The notes beneath the pieces were generated by a model, which had not been told where the DNA came from, made no database searches, and worked only from the letters and a program-made list of their open reading frames with translations. From Zizania palustris (Eukaryota; Streptophyta; Magnoliopsida; Poales; Poaceae), in the NCBI GenBank assembly GCA_019279435.1, contig JAAALK010000286.1:46087457-46151456 (forward strand): DNA of 64,000 nt, given 5' to 3'. Shown here one piece after another: positions 35,269 to 45,735 of this stretch (its first letter is position 1; the number at the start of each line of letters is the position of its first letter). Made by a program: the position numbers and the translations under genes.

Positions 35269-35885
35269 TTGGCCGTTGGCCGCCCCTCCCCCTAATCCCT
35301 CCACTGCTCGTATGTTTTCCTTTCCCTCTCTGTGTACACTATCCACCTAATAATCAATCGTGCTTTATTATAGAGTTAATCCACAAGAAAAAAACTGTAA
35401 TAGACAAGTGCGAAGATCCGATGAAATCCTTTGTGTTGGATGCTCAAGATAATAAATCAATCGAGAGCTGAGACTTACTAGTAATTCCTACACCCAAAAC
35501 AAATTCTTTTCTCATTTCACTTGTTTCCACGGTTGATTCATATTGTAAGAACAAGCTGTGGGCAATAGAGAAGAATTTGTTCATTAATAGATTATGTAGT
35601 TATTAAGTTTTATAATATAGATTAGAATCCCATGTTCCGATCTGTTAATTTTAGATTATAAAACTAGCTGCAACCCTATCTCTTATCTCTCCTCAAAGGA
35701 GTTTGGTTATAAGCATGATGAATGCCTGGATTGAAGTGAGATGATGCGTAATAAAGTCATCATCAAGCAATTCAATTCAGAAAAAAATGATTATATATCT
35801 TTTATTTAGATAAAAAGTAAAAACTAAGCATTTATCCAGGATAAATTGTCAAGAGTAGAGGGTATATAATTTCAATTGAAGAGGC
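35269..35885. other. 3' flank, non-coding
   Basis: 3' region of the Cys-rich gene and AT-rich sequence. No feature recognised. Confidence 0.4.
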
Positions 35886-35888
35886 TAA

Positions 35889-36244
35889 GGCTATTTACAA
35901 TTGAGGTTTTATGTGGTTTCGTGATATTAATTACCATGACACATCAGATTTTTTGTTGATATGACATTCAATTAATGAGGGAAGAGAAGGAAGTAGTATC
36001 ATCACCATGACATGGTGCTAACTCGTTTCCAAAACAGATGAAACGAAATGAAATGTTCACTGAGAGCCAAATCGTTTTATCAGAGAGAAGATATTTCATA
36101 AGAGCTAGTTACATTTAATTATACTGGTTAACCTAGGAAATAGTGAAATGAAACTCTCTACTGAGAGATGGTATTTCATTCAGTTGCAAAGCTGATGTGA
36201 TCTTCTAAAAAACAGTGTTATGAAACCTACCACCGTGAATAGCC
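35889..36244 (+). mobile_element. Tourist-like MITE (family A)
   Basis: 356 bp, GGCTATTTACAATTGAGG at the left and CCACCGTGAATAGCC at the right, target duplication TAA (35886-35888, 36245-36247). Confidence 0.88.
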
Positions 36245-36247
36245 TAA

Positions 36248-37009
36248 TCACACACCACTGCATTACTAACCCATTTGCCCCTCCGTTGGGCATTAGCAAT
36301 CAAGTGAAGTGATTGAGATGAGCTTGTAATCTGATTCTTTAACTAAATACTTGGAGGGACCAAACAAATTTGATGTCAACAAGTTGAAAAGAAAAATATA
36401 CTATCTGATTGATAACTTTTTAATAGAATTTTGCCAGTTAATTGTTGGACCCAAACTCACGTGAATACGGTAACCCGGTCTGTTTGACCAGGGGTAAAAA
36501 GATGGACCTGTCGGGTCTCCTCTAAAATATAAACATAAATATATCCACTAATTTCACAGTTAGCTAGCTGGTGGCAATGATGAATGAATCTGCGTTTGAC
36601 AGGCCCACACCAGTGACCACTGGACACGAGTAGGGAAGAAAAAGGAATCTCAGCACGTGATTGGTCCCAAGAACATTTGTATTTAACTAGTAACAAATTA
36701 AAAAAAAATCACCCACCAGTAGATTTAATAGGCGATAAAGCTGACCCTCATCTCTGTTATGAAAATGCGTGACCGATAAATCACGGAAGAATGTTGGAAT
36801 AGGAATAATTTATTTACAGTTTTTTTGTATGTTTGGTTCAAAACCATTTCAGTTTGAAAACATTTTCTTTTTGTATGTGTAGTAAGTAGAGTGAAGTGGC
36901 GAGCGAATTGAAAATGGAGATGGATGGATTTGTTGTAGCAAAACATGGCGGCAGTAGTAACCAGAATAATAATCGGTGTTGTTTCTGAAGAAAAGAAAAC
37001 GAGGTCAGG
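36248..37009. other. Intergenic, esterase 3' side
   Basis: AT-rich, no gene seen. The end nearest 37010 is the likely 3' untranslated region of the esterase on the minus strand. Confidence 0.4.
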
Positions 37010-37816
37010 TCAGAGCGTGGCGAGGTAGGCTTTGGCGAGCATTTTGCCGAGGGTGACCTGCGCTGCGGTGGTGAGATGCGTGTAGTCGTTGGCGATGGGG
37101 AGGCCCTTGGCGTCCACGTACTTGAGGTTGGGCAGCTTCACCGCCTTCTGGGCGTCCCTGACGAGGTCGACGAACTTGCCCTGCCCCGTCGCGATGCCCA
37201 CCTGGATCACCAGCAGCTCCGGCAGCGCCAGGTCTCGCCTCACGTCGCGCACCATGGCCTCCATGCGCGGCGCGTACACCTCCGCGTCCTCCCGCCGGAT
37301 CGTGTCGGCTTCCCCTTGGTACCAGAGCAGCGCCCCCAGCTTGGGTCTGGCCTCCCCGCCGTGGCCGACCGTGGCCATCGCCGCCCTGCCTCGCGTCACC
37401 ATCCGGTCGTACAGCTCCGTGCTACGCGACCAGTTGGCGATGGGCGTGCCGCCCTGCGCGCAGGGGACGAGGCCGATGACGGTGTCCGGCGGGACGGCGC
37501 GCGAGGCGAGGACGGCGTGGGCGAAGGGCATGCCGGGGCCGATGCCGAGCACGTTGTGCACGTCGATGCCGGCGTGCAGCGGCTCACGGGCCTCCTCCCA
37601 GCGGAGGTCCGGGGAGAGGCGGAGGATGCGCTGGGACGGCGCGCACTCGGGAGGCACCACGCCGTCCCATGTTTTGCCGTTGCCGCTTGTGGCGCCGCCG
37701 CGGCCGCCCATGTTGGACTGACCAGCAAGCAGGAACACCAGCGTCGGGGTGCGGCCTGCTGTGGCCGTGGCGACGAGCAGCAGCAGAAGCAGCAGGGGCA
37801 GAGACAGCTTGGCCAT
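37010..37816 (-). CDS. Secreted SASA-type carbohydrate esterase
   Basis: A 268-aa intronless gene of the plant family typified by Arabidopsis At4g34215 (SASA/DUF303 fold, carbohydrate esterase family 6-like). Such SGNH-like hydrolases remove acetyl groups from cell-wall sugars; the natural substrate of this one is unknown. A hydrophobic signal peptide (residues 1-20, a run of Leu ending ATATA) predicts export to the apoplast. The nucleophile block is LAGQSNMGGRGG with Ser34. The oxyanion Gly/Asn region follows (GLVPCAQGGTPIANW), then WYQGEADT, and the Asp/His pair sits in DYTHLTTAAQ near the C-terminus. All blocks are intact and the length fits the family. Very high GC produces long false frames on the opposite strand. 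Confidence 0.93.
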   Translation of the reverse strand: MAKLSLPLLLLLLLVATATAGRTPTLVFLLAGQSNMGGRGGATSGNGKTWDGVVPPECAPSQRILRLSPDLRWEEAREPLHAGIDVHNVLGIGPGMPFAHAVLASRAVPPDTVIGLVPCAQGGTPIANWSRSTELYDRMVTRGRAAMATVGHGGEARPKLGALLWYQGEADTIRREDAEVYAPRMEAMVRDVRRDLALPELLVIQVGIATGQGKFVDLVRDAQKAVKLPNLKYVDAKGLPIANDYTHLTTAAQVTLGKMLAKAYLATL

Positions 37817-38470
37817 CGGGCAGTGGCCGTGCTTCTTGTCCTCCTATCTTCTCTGCTCCGCTACGCCAATGAACGGAGGGAGTGGTAGACAGATCCGGAC
37901 GAGAAGATGACAGTGAAGAACAATTAATACAAGCACGGACAAGACACCATGGTCATGCTCGTGCACCTCTATCTTATTGAATTAGCTGCGTTCATATACA
38001 ACCAATCAAATGCATTTAGGATTTTAGGGTAATGCTACATTGCTACTACACACTATTTGTAATTTCTAGCCTCGGTTCCGTATTATTGCAACTTAGAACT
38101 AGGTTTAACATTTCATAATATAACGGATTTAGATGGTGTTTCATCTCGTACTATGAAATATTAAATCTACTCGTAGGTTTCAATATTAAGACATTCATAA
38201 TATGGATGAAAAGGTAGCCTTAAGCATTAAATAAAATCTTGTAGCTAGTCTTACACAGTGTTGAACCACACCATAAGAAAACAAAATTTAAAATGCAACA
38301 TAAGCTTAAGGTGTGACCATAAGTCTAAAGTGATAATTTTTGGTGGGTCCTACCATAAGTAGGGTCCACTTTAATGCTATCTTTTTTGTTTTCTTCCATT
38401 ATGCACCAAACAATAATAAATGCAATTTTTTGTGGATCCCATGTTAATTTATGAGACAAAGTGAGTATTA
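37817..38470. promoter_or_regulatory. Esterase upstream region
   Basis: 5' side of the esterase. GC falls sharply about 60 bp above the ATG. No clear TATA box. No other gene. Confidence 0.3.
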
Positions 38471-38826
38471 GGCTATTCACAATGAGAGTTTCATGGGGTA
38501 TTTCATGACATTAATTACTATGCCATATCAGATTTTTTGCTAATATGACATATAATTATTGCGGGAAGAGAATGAAGTAGTATCATCATCATGATATGGT
38601 GCTAACCTGTTTTCAAGACGGATGAAACGAAATGAAACGCCCACTGAGAGCCAAATCATTTCATCAGAGAGAGGATATTTTATGAGAGCTAGTTGCATTT
38701 AATTACACTGGTTAGCCTAGAAAATAGTGAAATGAAATTCTCCACTGAGAGTGTATTTCATTCAGTTGCAAAGCTGATGTGGACTTCTAAGAAACAGTAT
38801 TATGAAACCCACCACTGTGAATAGCC
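38471..38826 (+). mobile_element. Tourist-like MITE (family A)
   Basis: 356 bp, GGCTATTCACAATGAG on the left and CCACTGTGAATAGCC on the right, target duplication TTA (38468-38470, 38827-38829). Confidence 0.9.
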
Positions 38827-39129
38827 TTATCTACCCACTACTAATTTAAACACGACAATTTAATACCGCTCTTCTTTTATTACATTTTTAGATATTTTAT
38901 AAAAAACATGTCGTATTTTGATCTGGTTTTCATTTAATATATTATCACAACATCTTTTATCCTACATACTAGCTGATATGCTGTTTAATGCTACCAAAAC
39001 TAACAAACATTTTTAATCCCTTCATTGGGTTGCCGTTCCATTTAAGCCTCCATGATTGGCTCTCATGAAGCTCTATCCATACATATATCTTAAGCATTCC
39101 TTATTCAGTAGCAGATCTAGGAGGCATAA

Positions 39130-39791
39130 GAGCATCTCCAAAAGATTGGCTATTTGGCTCTCCAAGCCAAATTTTAGCCATCCAAGCAAAAAAATGTCCT
39201 CCAAAAGAATGGTCAACTGGATGGCCAAGCCATCAAGTTGGCCAAATTGAGCTTCCGGCTGGCCAAATATGGCCAGCCAATTTGGCTGGCTACTTCCGGT
39301 GGCCCCCACGCGCAGACACACAGGAACGAGGGAGAGCGCTCTGGAAGGAAACCAAATAAAGAAAGAAAGAAAGAAAGAAAAAAGAAAGAAAAAGAAGAGA
39401 GAAAAGGGAAAAAGAAAATGAAAAGAAATAAAAATAAAAATAAAAAGAAGAGAAAAAGAAAAATTTTAAAATTTTAAAATTTTCTAAAATTTTATAATTT
39501 TATAATTTGGAGATTTATAAGGTTAGAAATTGGAGAAAAAATAAAAAAATAAATTTTATAAAAAATGTATACAATTTGCAAATTTTAAAATTTTATAAAT
39601 GATAATTTTTAAAATAAGAAATCAAATATTTGAAAATATTTTGAAATTTTAAAAGAGGGAATAAATTGTTTAGAGAGTTGAGAATAGAGAGTCTTTTGGA
39701 GTATATAGTAGATTTGGAGAGGAATCTTTTTGGAGAGTTGGCTAAATGGACAAATGGAGAGGCAAAAATGGAGAGACTTTTGGAGATGCTC
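39130..39791. mobile_element. Harbinger-like MITE, 662 bp
   Basis: Perfect 15-bp inverted ends (GAGCATCTCCAAAAG and its complement), flanked by TAA (39127-39129, 39792-39794). Inside are 'ttggctggccaaat' motifs and a long purine-rich tract of AAAG/AAAT repeats (39355-39475), so the open frame of Lys/Glu runs there is low complexity and not a gene. Confidence 0.9.
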
Positions 39792-39876
39792 TAAGAGCGA
39801 AACACAACTTTAGTACTAGGCTTTTTATTGTACCATTGTACTATTAGGCTAGTAGCTGGCCTAGCTGAATTAGTAA

Positions 39877-40235
39877 GGGCATTCCCAACCAAGAAACCGT
39901 CTAGCAGTTTCTATACATGTTATGTCATTAAGAAACTACTAATAGGAACTCACTCTCATAATGTATGGTTTCTTGTCTCTATTTATTTTTCTCTCTTTTG
40001 TCCAATCATAAATAAGTGGGTCCCATCTATAGAAACTTCTACACTCTCCCAATGCATGTAGAGTGGTTTCTTCATCCTTGGTATTAGTGATAGAAACCAT
40101 TTCTTGCATGAGAAACCATTTCTTCAACTTTTCTCCTCTTTCCTCATTAACTCTCATGCCACATCAGATTTTTGCTTATGTGGACTGCTATTTAATGCTA
40201 TAGAAACCATCCTAGTCATTGCATTGGAGATGCCC
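39877..40235. mobile_element. Tourist-like MITE, 359 bp
   Basis: Ends GGGCATTCCCAA and TTGGAGATGCCC, target duplication TAA (39874-39876, 40236-40238). The left and right halves carry 'agaaacc' and 'ggtttct' motifs in inverted order. Non-coding. Confidence 0.85.
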
Positions 40236-40279
40236 TAATGGCTCAGCCTAGGGCAAGGCACCGTCTTAAGTTTGTCCCT

Positions 40280-40600
40280 ACCCGTATTGAAATGCGTTTG
40301 ATCGGAAAAGTTTTGTGTCAAATCGGATGTTTGGACATCCATTTGAAAGATTAAATGTGAACTAATTATAAAAATAATTGAAGAATCGGAGGATTATTCT
40401 GAGACGAATTTATTAATCCTAATTAATCCATGATTAGCAAATGTTTACTGTAGCATCACATTGTCAAATCATGACGCAATTAGGCTCATTAAATTTATCT
40501 CATGAATAATCCAACGATTATGAATAAGTTTTATAAATAATCTATATTTAATACTCTGGAATATTTAACATCCCGTGCGAATCTAACATAGTATAAACGT
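40280..40600. mobile_element. Family-B MITE, decayed
   Basis: Shares with the 30.7 kb and 40.75 kb elements the core 'atgattagcaaatgtttactgtagca' region and 'gaataatcc...gattatgaataag'. The terminal GTGTTTGGA repeats have decayed, so the ends are approximate. Confidence 0.6.
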
Positions 40601-40753
40601 CATCATTGTTTATCATTAAGCGTCGTACGATTACGTTGAGTATATACGAAAAATACGAAGGCTAATTTGCAGCATTTATCATTTGCCTAAACGCCTAAGT
40701 ATATATGTCCTACTCAAGTAGCTGGATATCATGTCAGACCGCACGGAGTTTTA

Positions 40754-41079
40754 GTGGGTGTTTCATGGATTAAAGTTTAGTTATGTTTAGACATCAATTT
40801 ATAGGATTAAACGCAAACTAATTATAAAAATAATTGTAGAATCTGAGGATTATTCACGAGACGAGTTTATTAAACCTAATTAATCTATGATTAGCAAATA
40901 TTTACTATAGCATTACATTGTTAAATCATGATATAATTAGGCTTATTAGATTCGTCTTATAAATAATCCACCGATTATGAATGTATTTTATAAATAGTTT
41001 ACATTTAATACTCCAAAACAACATTCAAATATCTGATACGACGAGACTAAACTTTTAAAATTAAGAACCGAAGGACACC
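40754..41079. mobile_element. Family-B MITE, 326 bp
   Basis: Starts GTGGGTGTTTCATGG and ends AAGGACACC, flanked by TTA (40751-40753, 41080-41082). The core matches the copies at 30.7 and 40.3 kb. Confidence 0.65.
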
Positions 41080-41771
41080 TTACTCACCAATTTTATCTTT
41101 TTATTTTTTTTCGTAAATATATATAAAAATTATTCTAAAACTAGATATGAAATTCAACGCCAGCCCTATTAACGCTGAGATTTGTGCCTTGCTAGCATTA
41201 AGTGGTTGATGTGACGCGTAGTTTCCTTATTTGCCTAGTGAAGCAAAACCTGCATCCTTTTTCTTTCTCTTGATTGATGTAGCACTAATTAAGACCACCC
41301 TCTCACTGTAGCACCGGCACGCGCATGATTCCCCTGTTTTCACTTAACGCCAGTACAACCTACTCCCATCCAAGTAGTATCCTTGTTCCCATGTCGCCCA
41401 AACACTAGCTCTTCATGTGCTCACGTCATGTCGATGCCATACTGTTGCGCCTACCATGGCGGTGGTGTTGAGGGTCAGCCCCAACCCCAACGGCATTGAG
41501 GTACTAGAGCTACTGTCATTGAGCTCTATGCGCTGCTAGCGTTTTGACCATGAGTATAGATGGCCATATGGCACTAACACGATGGGCCGGCCCAGGCACG
41601 GTCCGAGAAAGCACGGCTCAAGAACGGCACGACCCACTGTGTGTAGTGCCAGTGCCTGGCACGGTCCGATCTCAGTGCCGTGCCTGGGCCACCATCTCGG
41701 CCCGTAGGGTCGGCCCAGGCACGACACGACTAAATGGGCCGGCACTATTAGGCACGGCCCACTCACTGATG

Positions 41772-41779
41772 TATATATA
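41772..41779 (+). promoter_or_regulatory. TATA box of hAT transposase
   Basis: TATATATA, followed about 30 bp later by 'gaaccctaaccct' (telo-box type leader sequence). The position fits a promoter for the transposase 630 bp downstream, past a repeat-rich leader. Confidence 0.55.
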
Positions 41780-41795
41780 GCTCCTCGGCGCTGAA

Positions 41796-42390
41796 CCCTA
41801 ACCCTAAAATCATTTCCCCTCACTCCCCGCTCCTCTCGCCGCTCCGCCGCACTCCTCTCGTGCGAGGCGCTCCACCTCCCCTTCCCCTCTGGCTCCGACT
41901 CCACCTCGGCACCTCGGCGCTCCGCCTCCCGCTTCGACTCCACCTCGGCACTCCGGCAGTTCGACTCGGCCTCGGCGGCTGTTTTCTTCTCCGGTAACCC
42001 TAACCCTAATCCATTTCCTCTCGCCGCTCTGCCGCAGTCCTCTCGTGCGCGGCGCTCCGCCTCGCAGTCGCGCCTCCGTCTCCGACTCCGGTAGTCCGGC
42101 TCGGCCTCGGTGGCTCTCTTCTTCTCTGGTAACCCTAACCCTAACCCTAATCCATTTCCTCGGCTCCTCGCTCATCTCGCCGCTCCGCCGCGCTGCTCTA
42201 GTCCTCTCGTGCGCTCCTCTCATCGTCGTCGCCCCTCACGCTGTCCACCTCGCTGCCTCGCCTCCGTCTCCGACTCCGGTAGTCCGGCTCGGCCTCGGCG
42301 GCTCTCTTCTTTTACGGTAACCCTAACCCTATCCCTAACCCTAACCCTATCCCTATCCCTAACCCTAACCCTAACCCTAACCCTATTGTT
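41796..42390 (+). repeat. Tandem leader repeats with telomere-like CCCTAA runs
   Basis: Two to three units of about 135-190 bp, each with CCCTAA runs, 'ccatttcct..cgccgctc', 'gtcctctcgtgcg', 'cgactccggtagtccggctcggcctcgg' and 'ctct'. They end in a longer array of CCCTAA with CCCTAT variants (42318-42386). Lies in the transcribed leader of the hAT transposase. Open frames on both strands here come from this low-complexity sequence. Confidence 0.8.
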
Positions 42391-42406
42391 GTAGCCGTTG
42401 AGGACG

Positions 42407-44674
42407 ATGCTCGACTCCGTGGAGGAGATGGATGAGGTTGACGGTAACGAGGAGAGGCGGTGTTGCGGGTTGGCTGGCGATGACGACGAAGATGACGTGC
42501 GGGAGGACGCCGCGGAACTTTTCGGTGGCCATACTTCCGATACTCCTGTCGGTGGCCATGATGAAGAAGCCACGGCCAGGGTAGGAAACATGGACGAGCA
42601 AAGCGCCAAGCGCTCCCGTCCTTCTACCTCGGCAGTGTGGTTAGATTTCCAGAAGCTATTTAAAAATGTCAATGGTAAGAATGTCAGGTATGGAGCTAAG
42701 TGCATCCATTGCTCTAAGCAGTACTCTGCTCTCTCTACTGGTGGCACTGGCCACCTCACTAGGCATAGGGATAAATGCCCCAGGAGACGTGATAAAATCC
42801 GCTCGTCTCAGTCTCAGATCTCATTTAATCCTGATGGTAGTATGCGTAGTTGGGCGTATTGTCCTATGGTTGCACGTACTGAATTGGTTCGATTGATTGC
42901 TCGGCTAGAAGTTCCTATTAATATGGGTGAATCTCCTGCATTTGAATATTTCATGAGAACTGCTCATAATCCTGCATTTGAATATTTCATGAGAACTGCT
43001 CATAATCCTGCATTTGTACCTGTCTCTAGGCAAACAACCACTAGAGACATGGTTAAATACTTCAATGATAAAAAAACTAAGCTTGTTGATACTCTTAGTA
43101 GTTCTGCTGTTAATTGTGTGTGTTTGACCTCTGACATTTGGTCTGGTAATGCCAAAGAGGACTACCTTTCTGTTGTTGCTCATTTCATAAACCCTGATTG
43201 GCAACTAGAAAAAAGGGTGCTTGGTCTTGTGCTTATTGATGTGTCCCACAATGGACAAAATATTGTTGAACGTGTTGCTGGTGTGCTTGCTGATTATGGT
43301 TTGACTAATAAGGTGTTTTCTGTTACCTTAGACAATGCATCATCTAATGTTTCTGCCATGAGATTGCTTAGGCCTATACTGTCACCATATCTTGGTATTG
43401 ACAATGTAGCTAATGGTGATGAATCACAAATAGAGAATTCTATGTTCTTGCATCAGCGTTGCGCATGTCATATTATCAATCTAATTGTTAAAGAGGCTCT
43501 TAATAGTCTTAAGCCTTTGATTGAAACATTTAGATCTGCAATATCCTTTTTAAACAGTTCTAACTAGAGAATTGCTGCATATAAAAGTTATTGCATTGCC
43601 ACTGATTATAGGCCTAGAAAATTTCAGTTGGACATGGAGGTTAGATGGAACTCTACATATCTAATGCTTAAGCATTTGTTACCTCATAGGGCCCCTTTCA
43701 CTACTTTCATACATACAAACTATCCTAGGGCTGAAGGTGATCCATATATATTAAATGATGAACATTGGTCTATTGCAAAAAAAGTACTTAAATTTCTTGG
43801 AATGTTTTATGATTCTACAGTTGCATTGTCTGGTGTTTACTATCCTACATCTCCACTTATGCTTCATTTTCTTGTTAAGATTGCTATACACTTGAAGAGT
43901 TATGCTAATGACCCTCACATCAGACCTGTGGTTCAACCTATGGTAGACAAATATAATAAATATTGGAGGAATATACCTTTGCTTTACTCTTTTGCATTCA
44001 TCCTGGACCCTAGAGCTAAAATGAAAGGTTTCAATAGAGTGCTTAGGAGGTTGATGAACCTGACCAGCACAGATTATGCTGCTTACCAGGTTACCACTAG
44101 AGCTCGTCTTACTGATATTTATAATAAGTATGATGAGAAATATGAATCTGTTAGGTTGGCAAGGACTGTCCCTCCTAACCTAGCTGGTAATAAAAGGTCT
44201 GCTTGGGATGAAATTTATGATGATAATGATGATGTGGGTGCTTCTGCTGATATGCATTCTTTGGCTTCTACTCTAAACATGGCTAGGGATACCTCTGCAA
44301 CTGCCCTGCTGCAGGCTGCAACATCTTCATCTTCTAATACTTCTGAACTCATTTCTTACTTGGACTGTGACACTGTGAATCAATTAAATGATGATTTCAA
44401 CATCTTGCATTGGTGGCATCAGCACAAACTCACTTATCCAGTATTGTCACTCATGGCTAAAGATGTTTTAACTGTTCCTGTCTCTACCATATCTTCAGAA
44501 TCCACTTTTAGTCTAACTGGCAGGATCATCGAGGAGCGGCGGAGGAAGCTGAAGCCTGATGTGGTCGAGATGCTGACCTGCATTAAAGATTGGGAGGATG
44601 CTGAAGCAAGGATGCAACACTTGGTCGATGACAAGGATCTTGAAGAATCATTTGAAAACATTTATCTTTATTAG
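42407..44674 (+). pseudogene. hAT transposase with one in-frame stop
   Basis: The reading frame runs 756 codons from ATG 42407 (chosen because it is the first ATG after the leader) and is broken only by TAG at 43565-43567 (codon 387), followed by the same frame to 44674. The order is as in plant hAT transposases: an acidic N-terminus, a BED zinc finger (VWLDFQKLFKNV, CIHCSKQY, GHLTRHRDKC; residues about 77-125), the RNase H-like core (CLTSDIWSG with the first catalytic Asp; VTLDNASSN with the second; then CACHIINLIV), the insertion region, and the C-terminal hAT dimerisation domain (LHWWHQHKLTYPVLSLMAKD, then STISSESTFS, near residues 665-705). A 36-bp in-frame duplication (AFEYFMRTAHNP twice, about 42939-43010) adds 12 residues. 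As written it would make a truncated protein without the dimerisation domain. Confidence 0.93.
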
Positions 44675-45206
44675 TTTGTGAACATTTGTGTAATGAGATT
44701 GTAATATTCTGAACATTTGTGAACATTTGTGACAAGGAGCTGGGTTGTACTCTTTTCCTGTCTAGGGTTTCTCACAAGGGTGAGTTTTACCTAGACAGGT
44801 TTTTAATGAGGCAACCATTGCACTAAAGCTCTTAATAAAGTGTTATATTGCATGAAACTATTGCTTTTCTACCCTTTATATTTGAATACATTTTTTAAGT
44901 TTCAAATTTTAGTACTGGTTAAATTCTGGTGTGAGACACTAATAGTGCCCGTGCCGGCACTGGCACTGGCGTGCCATCGTGCCTAGCGGCCCGGCACGGC
45001 ACGCCTAATGCTTAATAGTGTCGTGCCTGGGCCGGTGAATAGGCACGACGACACTATCAGGCACGACACGAGTAGTATGCCGTGCCTGATCGTGCCGTGC
45101 CTGATCGTGCCGTGCCTGATAGTGCTAGTGCTCGTGTCGTGCCGTGCGGCCCGTTTGGCCATCTATAACCATGAGGACCGCCACCGCCATAGGCACATAC
45201 TTCTTA

Positions 45207-45447
45207 GAGCATACATAATGGTTGTCTCAAATAACTAGCTGATGTGGAGCTGAGAGAAGAATAAAAATAATAATTTATTTCACCACTAGTACTTAGTCCC
45301 ACATGTAATGCACTTAGTTTCTTGGAATACGTGAAATCTCCTATCTATTAGCTCGTCACTAGCTATTCTCTTTTTCCCCACATTTTCTATCCACGTAGGA
45401 AAGAGAGTGAATCTAGCTAGTGAAATAGACAACCATTGAAGATGCTC
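45207..45447. mobile_element. Tourist-like MITE, 241 bp
   Basis: Ends GAGCATACATAATGG and CCATTGAAGATGCTC with TTA on both sides (45204-45206, 45448-45450). The subterminal GGTTGTCTC is mirrored by 'gacaacc'. Confidence 0.82.
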
Positions 45448-45450
45448 TTA

Positions 45451-45735
45451 AAGCAAGTTTAATAATATAGCTAGTTGTTGGCTTTATATTTGTGCCATGT
45501 CACATATAGCTAATCTAATAGCCAACTCATATAATAGTTAGTTGGCTATATGTATCATACATTTAATGTGTAACATATTACACCATCTCACAATGTTCAT
45601 TGAAACCTGTGTATGAGTGAGCTGTTAACTAGTAGCCCGCTTTTATTCTCTCTCCTTTCTTCTCTCCTCCACCTCACTACTAATCTGATGTGGCAAGTCT
45701 TATAGCCTGCTTACATAAGCTTATTATACTTGCTC
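45451..45735. mobile_element. Tourist-like MITE, 285 bp, adjacent
   Basis: Left end AAGCAAGTTTAATAATA, right end TAATAAGC...TATTATACTTGCTC in inverted match. TTA follows at 45736-45738 and precedes at 45448-45450, shared with the neighbouring MITE. A third family by its ends. Confidence 0.72.

Larger units (their letters stand above)
41555..45167 (+). mobile_element. Complete hAT transposon, 3.6 kb
   Basis: Perfect 12-bp inverted ends TATAGATGGCCA / TGGCCATCTATA, flanked by a perfect 8-bp target duplication ACCATGAG (41547-41554, 45168-45175), the hallmark size of hAT elements. Subterminal regions at both ends are packed with GGCACG/CGTGCC motifs in both orientations (about 41575-41765 and 44945-45155), the likely transposase binding sites. 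A single transposase gene fills the middle. Confidence 0.95.

Noticed and set aside
34777..35346. 189-codon minus frame and 126-codon plus frame over the Cys-rich gene
   Set aside because: Low-complexity Leu/Val or Arg/Ser/Thr runs opposite or out of frame with the conserved domain.
37076..37888. Long plus-strand frames (270 and 210 codons) opposite the esterase
   Set aside because: Shadows of a very GC-rich gene; His/Arg/Val-rich composition and no family features.
39238..39477. 79-codon Lys/Glu-rich frame
   Set aside because: Encoded by an AAAG microsatellite inside a MITE.
42318..42386. True telomere or chromosome end
   Set aside because: The CCCTAA array is short, mixed with CCCTAT, and lies inside a transposon bordered by target duplications.
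41536..42759. Several Arg-rich frames on both strands of the hAT leader
   Set aside because: Produced by the CCCTAA and CTC/GGC repeats; no conserved protein.
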